Under the pieces are notes generated by a model. That model was given only the letters and a program-made list of their open reading frames with translations, was not told where the DNA came from and did not search any database. Position numbers and translations under genes: made by a program. This document shows, one piece after another, positions 10,653 to 18,048 of a stretch of DNA of 64,000 nt (position 1 is its first letter; the number at the start of each line of letters is the position of its first letter). The stretch is from Streptacidiphilus jiangxiensis (GTDB taxonomy: Bacteria; Actinomycetota; Actinomycetes; Streptomycetales; Streptomycetaceae). The stretch is taken from positions 1 to 64,000 of the forward strand of contig NZ_FOAZ01000015.1 in assembly GCF_900109465.1 (NCBI RefSeq), written 5' to 3'.

Positions 10653-11668
10653 CAGTCGCCCGCCTTCCCGTTCATGGTGTCCAGGGCGAGCGCGACCAGC
10701 GGCGGCACCATCGCGCCGAGGTGGGCGAAGCCGTCGCCGACGGTCTTGCCCTGGGAGAAGCGGTAGTGGATGCCCTCGGCGATGACCGCCAGCTTGTACT
10801 GGGCGAAGGCCGTGTACCAGGGCAGGGGAGTGAGGTCGAGGCCGGTGGTGGCGCTGTAGCGCTCGACGAGCTCGTCCATCGCGGGGAAGCCGAGGGCGGG
10901 GCTGACGGCTCCGGCGACGGGGTTGCCGGGCATGTTGCCGGCGATGTCCCAGTACACCTTCATCAGGCCGACGTCGGCGAGCGGGTCGCCGAGGGTGGCC
11001 ATCTCCCAGTCCAGGACGGCGGCGATGCTGTCGTCGTCGGCGGCGATGGTGTTGTCGAGGCGGTAGTCGCCGTGGACGACCGTCGCCCGCTGCGGGGCGG
11101 GCACGCCCTTGCTGAGCCGCTGCTGCAGCTCCTCCATGCCGGGGATGTCGCGGCTGCGGGATGCCTCGAACTGGCGGTGCCAACGCGAGACCTGCCGCTC
11201 CATGTACCCGTCCGGGCGTCCGAACTCGGCGAGGCCGGCCGCCGCGGGCTCGACGGCGTGCAGGTCGGCGAGGACGTCGATCAGTCGGAAGGAGAGGGCA
11301 CGGGCCCGTTCCGCGCCGAGCCCGGCGGCGTCGTCGGCGGTGCGGTAGACGGTGCCGGGCACCTCGTCCATCAGATAGAAAGGAGCGCCGACGACCTCGG
11401 TGTCCTCGCACAGCAGGTGCACGCGCGGGACGGGCACCGGTGTCGTGGCGAGGGCGGCGATGACGGTGTGCTCCCGCACCATGTCGTGGGCGGTGGCCAG
11501 CACGTGGCCGAGCGGCGGCCGACGCAGCACCCACCGGTGGTTGCCGTCGGTGAGCCGGTAGGTCAGATTGGACTTGCCACCGGAGATCAGCGTGGCCGTC
11601 AGCGGCCCGGTGCCGAGGTGGGCGCGGAGCCGGTCGAGATCCAGCCCCGGGGGCGTCGGAGTGCTCAT
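10652..11668 (-). CDS. APH-family kinase linked to acyl-CoA dehydrogenase
   Basis: The 338-residue protein has the aminoglycoside phosphotransferase/choline kinase fold. A nucleotide-binding N-lobe contains ISGGKSNLTYRLT and WVLRRPPLGHVL. The Brenner motif is VVHGDYRLDN (catalytic aspartate), and VLDWEMATLGDPLADVG carries the metal-binding aspartate. This subgroup (ACAD10/11 N-terminal-like) is not an antibiotic resistance enzyme; its partner is the dehydrogenase that overlaps its stop. It likely phosphorylates a 4-hydroxyacyl-CoA. The ATG at 11668 is preferred over a GTG nine bases upstream. No clear ribosome site is seen, and the palindrome at 11679 is very near, so the transcript may have a very short leader. 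Confidence 0.85.
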
Positions 11669-11678
11669 GGCCGTCACG

Positions 11679-11696
11679 ATACCGACTAGTAGGTAT
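11679..11696. promoter_or_regulatory. palindromic operator between kinase and tetR
   Basis: ATACCGACTAGTAGGTAT is an 18-bp inverted repeat that matches at 16 of 18 positions. It lies 11 bases upstream of the kinase start and 80 bases upstream of the divergent tetR, which is where an operator for that TetR protein would be expected. A direct relative, GTCGACTAG, continues at its right side. Confidence 0.65.
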
Positions 11697-11775
11697 GTCG
11701 ACTAGAGTGGCTCGCGCGTGGCCCGCACCACGTTGACACCACAGAGCCGACACGACAGAGAAGAAGAGGACGCCG

Positions 11776-12369
11776 ATGACAGCCCGCGTCGACATGGCGA
11801 TCCCCGTGCAGGAGCGGCTGCTGGCCGCCGCGAGCCGGCTCTTCGCCGAGCGGGGCTTCGCGCCCACCTCGGTCCAGGACATCGTCGAGTTGGCCGGGGT
11901 CACCAAGGGGGCGATGTACCACTACTACTCGTCCAAGGACGACCTTCTCCAGCAGATCTACACGCGGCTGCTCTCGGTGCAGCAGGAGCGCCTCGCGGAG
12001 ATCGCGGAGGGCCCGCTCCCGGTGGCCGAGCGGCTGCGCGAGGCGGCTGCGGACGTCGTGGTGAGCACCCTGGAGAACCTCGACGACGCCATGGTCTCCT
12101 TCCGCTCCATCCACATGCTCCCGCCGGACCGCCAGGCCCAGGTGCGGGCCGACCGCCGCCGTTACCACGAGCGGTTCCGGGCGCTGATCGAGGAGGGGCA
12201 GGCCGCGGGAGTCTTCCGGGACGATCTTGCGGCGGATCTGGTGACCCATCAGTTCTTCGGCGGCGTGCACCATCTGGGCAGCTGGTACCGAGTGGACGGG
12301 GCGCTGACCCCGCAGGCGATCGGCGGGTCCTTTGCCGAGCTTTTGCTTCGGAGCCTGCAACCGATCTGA
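11776..12369 (+). CDS. TetR-family regulator of the acyl-CoA cluster
   Basis: The 197-residue protein has an N-terminal helix-turn-helix (residues about 12-58, AASRLFAERGFAPTSVQDIVELAGVTKGAMYHYYSSKDDLL) followed by a helical ligand domain. A purine-rich ribosome site (AAGAGG) precedes the ATG. It is divergent from the kinase/dehydrogenase operon. TetR proteins of this kind (FadR, KstR2-like) repress acyl-CoA degradation genes and are released by an acyl-CoA. The palindrome at 11679-11696 is the likely binding site. Whether it also controls the distal genes to 5318 is unknown. Confidence 0.88.
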   Translation: MTARVDMAIPVQERLLAAASRLFAERGFAPTSVQDIVELAGVTKGAMYHYYSSKDDLLQQIYTRLLSVQQERLAEIAEGPLPVAERLREAAADVVVSTLENLDDAMVSFRSIHMLPPDRQAQVRADRRRYHERFRALIEEGQAAGVFRDDLAADLVTHQFFGGVHHLGSWYRVDGALTPQAIGGSFAELLLRSLQPI

Positions 12370-12600
12370 GTCGACCACCAACGATCGGCTCGGATCACGA
12401 TTGGATCGCAGCCCTCTGGGCCATGTCGCTCTGGTCTGTCTGGTTTGTATAGTGTCGGCCAGCAGCCGACGGCTGCCCGGCCGAAAACTCCGTACACAGG
12501 ACCCCCACATGGTGCCTGCCCACGGTCGCGCCGACTCATCATCCGAACGCGCCCACCCACAGGGCTGACAAAAGCGTCGGGAACACTTCAGGACGGTCCT

Positions 12601-13506
12601 ATGGTGCTGGGGGATATCGACATGACGGGTACGCCGATCCGCTTGTCCCAGTCGCCTGGTCAGCTGATCCGCATAGCCCAGCAGGTTCACACGCGGTTGT
12701 GGACCGAGCACGTCGGGGCTGAGCTGACCGCGCCCCAGTACGCCGCGCTCATCGCCCTGGCACTGGAGCCGGGCGCCGACCAGCGGACGGTCGGGGAGCG
12801 CGCGTCGCTGGACAAGGCGACCATGGCCGAGATGGTGGGCCGACTGGTCAGGCGTGGCCTGGTGCTGCGCCGCCGCGACCCGGCCGACGGGCGCCGCAAG
12901 CTGCTGACCCTCTCGCCGCACGGTGAGCAGGTCATGCAGGAGGCCTCGAACGGCGTCGCCGTCGTCCAGCGCGAGCTGCTGGTGCCGCTCACGGAGGCCG
13001 AGCGCTCCGAGCTGATGATGGCGCTGGCGCGCATGGCGCGGATGGAGAACCTCGCGCTGGAGACCATGGTGGACGCCCGTCCGCTGCTGGATGCTCCACG
13101 CGTCATCGGCTACCTGATCCGTGTGGCCCAGCAGGTGCACACGCGGCTCTGGACCGAGCTGGTCTCCAGCGAGCTCACCGCGCCGCAGCACGCGGTGCTG
13201 GACGCCCTCTCCGTCGAGCCGGACATCGACCAGCGCACGGTCGGCGAGCGCACCTCGCTCGACAAGGCCACGATGGCCGAGCTGATCAGCCGCCTGGTCC
13301 GCCGTGGCCTGGTGCTGCGCCGGCGCGACCCCGCCGACGGCCGCCGCAACCTGCTGGCGCTGGCCCCCGGTGGAGCCCGCCTGCTGGAGGAGGTCAACCC
13401 CGGCGTCGCCGAGGTCCAGGCGCGTCTGCTGGAGCCCCTGGACGAGATCGAGCGCGAGCGGACCCTCACCCTGCTCGCACTCGCCGCCCGACTGCTGGTG
13501 CGCTGA
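12601..13506 (+). CDS. tandem-duplicated MarR protein (two MarR domains fused)
   Basis: The 301-residue protein holds two complete MarR winged-helix domains in one chain. Repeat 1 spans about residues 20-158 and repeat 2 about 167-300. Both contain the line IAQQVHTRLWTE or VAQQVHTRLWTE, then DQRTVGER.SLDKATMAE and LVRRGLVLRRRDPADGRR, with only scattered differences. MarR proteins are normally 140-160-residue homodimers, so this looks like a covalent dimer from an in-frame duplication. Two starts are plausible: ATG 12601 with AGGACGG four bases before it, and ATG 12622 with GGGGGA seven bases before it. A TATAGT hexamer at 12448-12453 may be a promoter element. A Rho-independent terminator follows. 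No target gene is evident. Confidence 0.88.
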   Translation: MVLGDIDMTGTPIRLSQSPGQLIRIAQQVHTRLWTEHVGAELTAPQYAALIALALEPGADQRTVGERASLDKATMAEMVGRLVRRGLVLRRRDPADGRRKLLTLSPHGEQVMQEASNGVAVVQRELLVPLTEAERSELMMALARMARMENLALETMVDARPLLDAPRVIGYLIRVAQQVHTRLWTELVSSELTAPQHAVLDALSVEPDIDQRTVGERTSLDKATMAELISRLVRRGLVLRRRDPADGRRNLLALAPGGARLLEEVNPGVAEVQARLLEPLDEIERERTLTLLALAARLLVR

Positions 13507-13534
13507 CTTCTCTCCTGTTTTTCCTGCATGTCAC

Positions 13535-13570
13535 TGCGGGCGTCGCGGAAGCGGCGCCCGCACACTTTTT
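13535..13570 (+). terminator. Rho-independent terminator with U-tract
   Basis: Arms TGCGGGCG (13535-13542) and CGCCCGCA (13555-13562) form an eight-pair stem, followed by CACTTTTT. It is a textbook intrinsic terminator for the MarR gene. It ends only two bases before the next ATG at 13573, so it may also act as an attenuator for that gene. Confidence 0.8.
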
Positions 13571-13572
13571 CC

Positions 13573-13818
13573 ATGGCGAACAGCGAGACCAGAGCGCGGA
13601 AGATCGGCCCAGTCACCGTCAACGTGCGCACGGTCGGCGCCGCGGTCCTGTTGGTCCTGGCGGTCTGGTTCATCCTGATGAACACCGCCAAGGTGAAGAT
13701 CCACCTCTGGGGCATGGCCACGGTGACCATGTCGATGTGGGTCTGGCTCACGGTGATGCTGCTCGTGGGCGTGTTGCTGGGCTGGTTCGGCCGCCGGTAC
13801 CGGGAGAAGAACCGCTGA
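13573..13818 (+). CDS. LapA-domain (DUF1049-like) small membrane protein
   Basis: The 81-residue protein has two transmembrane segments, at about residues 17-34 (VLLVLAVWFILMNTAKV) and 47-70 (MWVWLTVMLLVGVLLGWFGRRY). This matches the two-helix LapA/DUF1049 pattern with the NTAKVKIHLWG link between them. In proteobacteria the domain takes part in lipopolysaccharide assembly; in actinobacteria its role is unknown. The ATG lies two bases after a terminator U-tract and has no Shine-Dalgarno sequence, so it may be leaderless or use an internal signal. An in-frame ATG at 13528 lies before the hairpin and also lacks a ribosome site. Confidence 0.78.
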   Translation: MANSETRARKIGPVTVNVRTVGAAVLLVLAVWFILMNTAKVKIHLWGMATVTMSMWVWLTVMLLVGVLLGWFGRRYREKNR

Positions 13819-14210
13819 GAGTGTGAGCCCGGCCACAGCCGGGTTCTCTTCCACGATCGCCGATAGTTGATCGTTTGCCGGGGCGGCCGGAGGCGTCCGC
13901 AGGGCCTTCACATGGGGCTTACGCGCTCTGGCGATCTTCCTCGCAGCTCACCCACGCTGGGGCGACTACGCCGTTCCACTACGGACCCGCGTAGTAGAAG
14001 GCGCTTTGAACCCGGCGTATCCGGCTTGTTATCAATGGCGGAGTCGTCACGGCGGCCCCGCGATCGAAGGTTGCTCGCAGGGCCTGCCCGCAGTCCGGCA
14101 CCAGCCCGAAACCGGCGTGCCAACGGCAGCCGCCGACCCCGCAGCGCACCTGTCCCGTGCTGCGGGCGAGGTCGGCAGGCCGCCCAGCCAACCGATTGAG
14201 AGCTTTCTTC
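13819..14210. other. 392-base gene-free leader before the lysozyme-like gene
   Basis: Apart from the terminator at 13825-13846, no gene is visible. An inverted repeat ACTACGC (13965-13971) / GCGTAGT (13989-13995) and a promoter-like pair TTGAAC (14006-14011) with TTATCA (14029-14034), 17 bases apart, are seen. Cell-wall hydrolase genes of streptomycetes are often preceded by a ydaO (cyclic di-AMP) riboswitch. I looked for its conserved core and did not recognise it, but the long structured leader is compatible with an RNA element. Confidence 0.4.
13825..13846. terminator. hairpin terminator after lapA-like gene
   Basis: GAGCCCGGC (13825-13833), loop CACA, and GCCGGGTTC (13838-13846) form a nine-pair stem with one G-U pair, seven bases after the stop. 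TCTTCC follows. Confidence 0.6.
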
Positions 14211-14975
14211 ATGCCTTCCATGCCCTCCCTGAACCTGCGCAAGCGCGGCATCGCCATCGCCGGCTCCGTCGCCGCCGTGGGTCTCGCCGCCACCGCCGCG
14301 GTGGCGCTCCCGGGCAACGGTGCGTCCTCGGCTGTCGCCGACCCCAACGCGAAGGCGGTGGTCGCCAGCGCCGACGCCCAGGCCTCCCACGAGGCCTCGG
14401 CCAAGGCGGTAGCGGCCAAGGCCGCCGCCGACAAGGCGGCAGCGGAGAAGGCCGCAGCGGACAAGGCGGCGGCGGAGAAGGCTGCGGCCGACAAGGCCGC
14501 CGCCGAGAAGAAGGCCGAGGCTGAGAAGGCGGCCGCCGACAAGGCCGCGGCCGACAAGGCGGCAGCGGAGAAGGCCGCCGCCGAGAAGGCCGCTGCGGAC
14601 AAGGCTGCGGCGCAGCGTGCCGCGCAGGACGCCGCGAACCGCTCGGAGCAGCGTCAGCCGATCCAGCAGCAGGCGCCGGCGGCCCCGTCCGGCAGCCCGC
14701 AGGAGATCGCCGCCCAGATCGTCCCGGCGGACCAGCTGGCCTCCTTCGACCAGATCATCTCCCACGAGAGCGGCTGGAACGTCTCCGCGACCAACCCCTC
14801 CTCCGGCGCGTACGGCCTGGCGCAGGCCCTCCCGGGCTCCAAGATGGCCTCCGCGGGCGCCGACTGGCAGACCAGCGCGGCCACGCAGATCCGCTGGGCG
14901 CTCAGCTACATGAACAGCACCTACGGCAGCCCCAACGCCGCCTGGTCCTTCTGGCAGGCGAACGGCTGGTACTGA
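14211..14975 (+). CDS. secreted lysozyme-like (transglycosylase SLT) protein with Ala-Lys helix
   Basis: The 254-residue exported protein has a signal peptide (residues 1 to about 37, basic then hydrophobic, with VALPGNG near the cut). A long Ala/Lys/Glu/Asp region at about 55-150 follows, made of repeats of the type AAADKAAAEK, which should form a rigid charged helix. The C-terminal lysozyme-like domain (about 165-254) contains IISHESGWNVSATNPSSGAYGLAQALPG with the catalytic glutamate, and ends NAAWSFWQANGWY. This matches actinobacterial SLT-like proteins that cleave peptidoglycan. The helix may carry the domain across or along the wall. Two ATG codons nine bases apart (14211, 14220) both fit, with GAGAG upstream. 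Confidence 0.85.
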   Translation: MPSMPSLNLRKRGIAIAGSVAAVGLAATAAVALPGNGASSAVADPNAKAVVASADAQASHEASAKAVAAKAAADKAAAEKAAADKAAAEKAAADKAAAEKKAEAEKAAADKAAADKAAAEKAAAEKAAADKAAAQRAAQDAANRSEQRQPIQQQAPAAPSGSPQEIAAQIVPADQLASFDQIISHESGWNVSATNPSSGAYGLAQALPGSKMASAGADWQTSAATQIRWALSYMNSTYGSPNAAWSFWQANGWY

Positions 14976-14982
14976 CCCCTTC

Positions 14983-15120
14983 CGTTGCGGCGACCTCAGG
15001 CGCGCGGGGAACTGCGCGAACAACCACTGACGAGCGGATGGCCCTGTCCAAGGGGGACATCCGCACGCCGGTGGCTTGTCGCGCAGTACCCCGCGCCCCT
15101 GGGTGTTGCCACTGGCTCAT
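14983..15120. repeat. palindromic intergenic repeat, copy C
   Basis: The left arm CAGGCGCGCGGGGAACTGCG starts at 14997, and the right arm reads GTGGCTTGTCGCGCAGTACC and closes CCGCGCCCCTG at 15111. The inner arms GCGGATGGCCCTGTCC and GGGGGACATCCGC pair. The left flank GTTGCGG begins eight bases after the stop of the lysozyme-like gene, so this copy is in a plus-strand 3' region. Confidence 0.9.
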
Positions 15121-15144
15121 TGCGCAGAAGTCCTCGCGCCCCTG
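15121..15144. repeat. fragment of the palindromic repeat (right arm only)
   Basis: TGCGCAGAAGTCCTCGCGCC continues CCTG. It matches the right arm of copies B and G (GCGCAGTTCCTCGCGCCCCTG) with two extra bases. It lies directly behind copy C and looks like a second, decayed insertion or a partial duplication. Confidence 0.6.
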
Positions 15145-15222
15145 TTGTGGCTCTTGTCAGCGGGCTGTAGGCCTGCCACGATCTTGCCCTCTGTGAGACC
15201 GCGCGTCAGCGAGGGGGCGCAC

Positions 15223-17022
15223 GTGGGCCGGAACGGTCAGGCGTGGCACAGGTACTACGCGAGCGGCGTGCCGCAGCAGCTCAGCATTCCCAACATTCCC
15301 GTGCATGGCCTGCTCGACGACGCGGTGGCCCGGTACGGGCGTCGTACCGCCCTCGTGTTCCTCGGGCGGCGGACCAGCTACCGCGCGCTCGGGCGCGAGG
15401 TCGCGCGGTTCGCCGAGGGGCTGCGCGCGCTGGGGGTGGGGCGGGGTGACCGCGTCGCGCTCGTGCTGCCGAACTGTCCGCAGTACGTCGTGGCGTTCTA
15501 CGCCACCCTGCGGCTCGGTGCGGTCGTCGTGCCGACCAATCCGCTCTACACCGAGTCCGAGCTGGCGCACCAGCTCAAGGACAGCGGCGCCGTCGTCGCC
15601 GTCGTCCACGACGGCGCCTTCGCGCAGGTCGACGCGGTGCGCGGGCGGACCGCGCTGCGGCACGTCGTCGTCGCGTCCCTGGCGGACGCACTGCCGCTGC
15701 GGGCGCGCCTCGCGCTGCGGCTGCCCGTCGCGCGCTCGCGCGAGCTGCGCGGCAAGCTGTCCACCCCGCTGCCGGCCGGTGCCGACGTGGTCCGCTTCGC
15801 GGACGTGCCGCGACGCCCGCCGCGCAAGGGCGGGCCCGCGCTGGGGCCGGTGAGCCCGCGCAACGCCGTGGCCGTGCTGCAGTACACCGGCGGGACCACG
15901 GGTACGCCGAAGGGCGCCATGCTGACCCATCGCAACCTGGTGGCCAACGCCCACCAGGTGCGGGCCTGGTATCCGCAGCTGCGCCCGGGGCGCGAGACGC
16001 TGCTCGCCTGCCTGCCGATGTTCCACGTCTACGGCATGACCATGTGCCTCGGCGTCGCCGCGACCGCCGGCGCGCGGACGGTGCTGCTGCCGAACTTCGA
16101 TCCCGCGCTCGTCGTGAGGACGCTGCGCCGCTGGCGGCCGACGCTCTTTCCCGGGGTGCCGCCGATGTACCAGGCGTTGATGAAGGAGGCCGAGCAGCAC
16201 GGCCCGGCCGTCAAGCGCGCGCTGCGTTCGGTGCGCTACTGCATCTCCGGTGCGATGCGGCTGGAGCCGGAGACGGTGGACCGGTTCCGCGAGCTGACCG
16301 GGGCGCACCTGGTCGAGGGGTACGGGCTGTCCGAGGCCTCGCCGGTGGTGCTGGCCAACCCGTTGAACGCCAACGCCCGTCCGGGCACGGTCGGCATACC
16401 GCTGCCGGGGACCGAGGTGCGGATCGTCGCCGAGGACGATCCGGGCAAGGAGCAACCGCCGGGCGAGGCGGGGGAGCTGGTGGTGCGCGGGCCGCAGGTC
16501 TTCGCGGGCTACTGGCACGAGCGCGAGGACAGCGCCGCCATGCTGCACGACCGGTGGCTCTTCACCGGCGACATCGCCGTGATGAGCCCGGACGGGTTCG
16601 TGACCGTCATCGACCGCAAGCGCGACGTGATCATCGCCTCCGGATTCAGCATCTTCCCGAGCGAGATCGAGGAAGTGCTGCTGGCGCACCCGGCGGTGGC
16701 GGACGCCGCCGTGGTGGGCGTGCCCGACGCCTACCGGGGCGAGACGGTCAAGGCGTGCGTGATCGTGAGGCCGGGGAGCCGGCTCACCGAGCGGTCGCTG
16801 ATCGAGTACTGCGCCGCTCGGCTCACCGGCTACAAAGTGCCCAAGATCGTGGAGTTCCGGGTGGACCCGCTGCCCCGCAACATGCTCGGCAAGGTGCTGC
16901 GCCGAATGCTGCGGGACGAGCATCAGGCCTGGGAGTCGTCCGGCTCCGCGGCCTTCGAGACCTCCAGGGAGCCCGCTGCCGCCGACCCGGTCGCGGCGCC
17001 CGCCGCGGACTCCGTGGGCTGA
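15223..17022 (+). CDS. long-chain acyl-CoA synthetase (AMP-forming)
   Basis: The 599-residue ANL-family ligase activates a carboxylic acid, probably a long-chain fatty acid, with ATP and CoA. The P-loop YTGGTTGTPKGAM is at about residue 220, YGLSEASPV at about 366, and the D/W-L-F-TGD motif with the following hinge DRKRDVI is present. The C-terminal lysine appears in PRNMLGKVLRR. The GTG at 15223 is chosen for GAGGGGG five bases before it; the frame is open upstream but only through repeat sequence. The last 33 residues, after the catalytic domain, are low-complexity and overlap the 3' end of the convergent regulator gene by 100 bases. Confidence 0.9.
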   Translation: MGRNGQAWHRYYASGVPQQLSIPNIPVHGLLDDAVARYGRRTALVFLGRRTSYRALGREVARFAEGLRALGVGRGDRVALVLPNCPQYVVAFYATLRLGAVVVPTNPLYTESELAHQLKDSGAVVAVVHDGAFAQVDAVRGRTALRHVVVASLADALPLRARLALRLPVARSRELRGKLSTPLPAGADVVRFADVPRRPPRKGGPALGPVSPRNAVAVLQYTGGTTGTPKGAMLTHRNLVANAHQVRAWYPQLRPGRETLLACLPMFHVYGMTMCLGVAATAGARTVLLPNFDPALVVRTLRRWRPTLFPGVPPMYQALMKEAEQHGPAVKRALRSVRYCISGAMRLEPETVDRFRELTGAHLVEGYGLSEASPVVLANPLNANARPGTVGIPLPGTEVRIVAEDDPGKEQPPGEAGELVVRGPQVFAGYWHEREDSAAMLHDRWLFTGDIAVMSPDGFVTVIDRKRDVIIASGFSIFPSEIEEVLLAHPAVADAAVVGVPDAYRGETVKACVIVRPGSRLTERSLIEYCAARLTGYKVPKIVEFRVDPLPRNMLGKVLRRMLRDEHQAWESSGSAAFETSREPAAADPVAAPAADSVG

Positions 17023-17840
17023 CGGTCCTTGAGGGCCTCGGACAGCGTCAGGCTGCGGTCCCAGATGGAGTGGAACGTCAGCGCCAGCGCCTCGGCCAGG
17101 GAGGGGTGGCGGATGCACAGCGAGGTCGTCGCGCTGTCGCGGGCCACCGGGTCGGGCATGTCGCAGAGCACGGTCGAGCCGTCCGCGATGATCATCTTGA
17201 GCGGCAGCTCGTCGGCGATGCGGATCTCCTCGCCCGCGTCGACGAACAGGTGCATCACCTCGACCAGCGCCGGGTCCTCCAGGACCTCGCGCGAGTAGAG
17301 CGAGCGCACGGTGCGGCCCGCCGCGTGCAGGCGGGCGCTGGCCTCCAGGCCGGCCAGGTTCTCCGGCGGGGTGAACCACGGCGGCTTGGAGAAGCTGAGC
17401 AGCTCCCGCTCGGCGGTGGTCTGCAGCCGCGCGAAGCGCTCGCCGATGTCGTTGGCGTCCCGCAGCACCTCGACGTAGTCGAGCGGGTCGGTGTGGGTGC
17501 GACCGCTGTCGAAGGTGGGCGTGAGTTCACGGGCGAGCTCGGTGGAGAGGCGCTCCAGCCGCCCCAGCGAGCGCCGCTGCTGCTCGATCAACCGCTCGAC
17601 GGCGGTGTCCGGGGCGATCGCGGAGTAGCCGGCAACGCGGCCCGGGTGAAGCACGGCGAGCTGCCGACGGATCAGCCCCTCGAGCACGTCGTAGACGCGC
17701 TGCCGGGGTACACCCGCCTCCCTGGCGACTTCGGCCGCGGTGAAGACGTCGCGGCGGATCAGGGCGAGGTACACCCGGGCCTCGTAATTGGTGAGGCCCA
17801 GCTCCTCCAGGTCGGCTGCGCGTCGATCGTCCGTCTGCAT
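16923..17840 (-). CDS. TrmB-family transcriptional regulator
   Basis: The 305-residue protein starts with a TrmB-type winged helix (residues about 10-80: LEELGLTNYEARVYLALIRRDVFTAAEVAREAGVPRQRVYDVLEGL). A short coiled region (about 90-115) and a C-terminal ligand domain with PLD-like features follow. Family members sense sugars or other small ligands. It is divergent from the MFS exporter at 18049 and convergent with the acyl-CoA synthetase, whose final 100 bases it overlaps. The Ala/Ser/Gly-rich tail (last 35 residues) is unlike the rest and corresponds to that overlap. Control of the exporter or of lipid activation is possible. Confidence 0.82.
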   Translation of the reverse strand: MQTDDRRAADLEELGLTNYEARVYLALIRRDVFTAAEVAREAGVPRQRVYDVLEGLIRRQLAVLHPGRVAGYSAIAPDTAVERLIEQQRRSLGRLERLSTELARELTPTFDSGRTHTDPLDYVEVLRDANDIGERFARLQTTAERELLSFSKPPWFTPPENLAGLEASARLHAAGRTVRSLYSREVLEDPALVEVMHLFVDAGEEIRIADELPLKMIIADGSTVLCDMPDPVARDSATTSLCIRHPSLAEALALTFHSIWDRSLTLSEALKDRQPTESAAGAATGSAAAGSLEVSKAAEPDDSQA

Positions 17841-17984
17841 GCTGGCACGTTAGCGGCGGGAGTGCGGGTGCTGGCAAGCGCCATCCGCGAGTTGGGGGTG
17901 CCGACGCGCCGACCGGTGGGATTTTTCCGGACGAAACGGGGTGACGACGCGCGGGTGAACAGGCGAAGTCCGGGTTGCCGCGAG

Positions 17985-17999
17985 CTTACTTGCCGTAAG
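17985..17999. promoter_or_regulatory. small inverted repeat upstream of MFS exporter
   Basis: CTTACTTGCCGTAAG has arms CTTAC and GTAAG around five bases. It lies 50 bases upstream of the exporter start, in the interval shared with the divergent TrmB regulator. It could be an operator or part of a promoter. Confidence 0.35.
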
Positions 18000-18048
18000 G
18001 CTAGCCCCGCCGTATCGGTTGTCCTACCCATGCAGTACCGTGCCTGCC

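Noticed and set aside
12370-12600. Short peptide gene or sRNA before the tandem MarR
   Set aside because: A frame from 12445 is open, but its residues before 12601 show no conserved pattern. A promoter-like TATAGT is the only signal seen.
13847-14210. ydaO (cyclic di-AMP) riboswitch
   Set aside because: The location is right for a cell-wall hydrolase gene, but I could not identify the conserved core, so it is not called.
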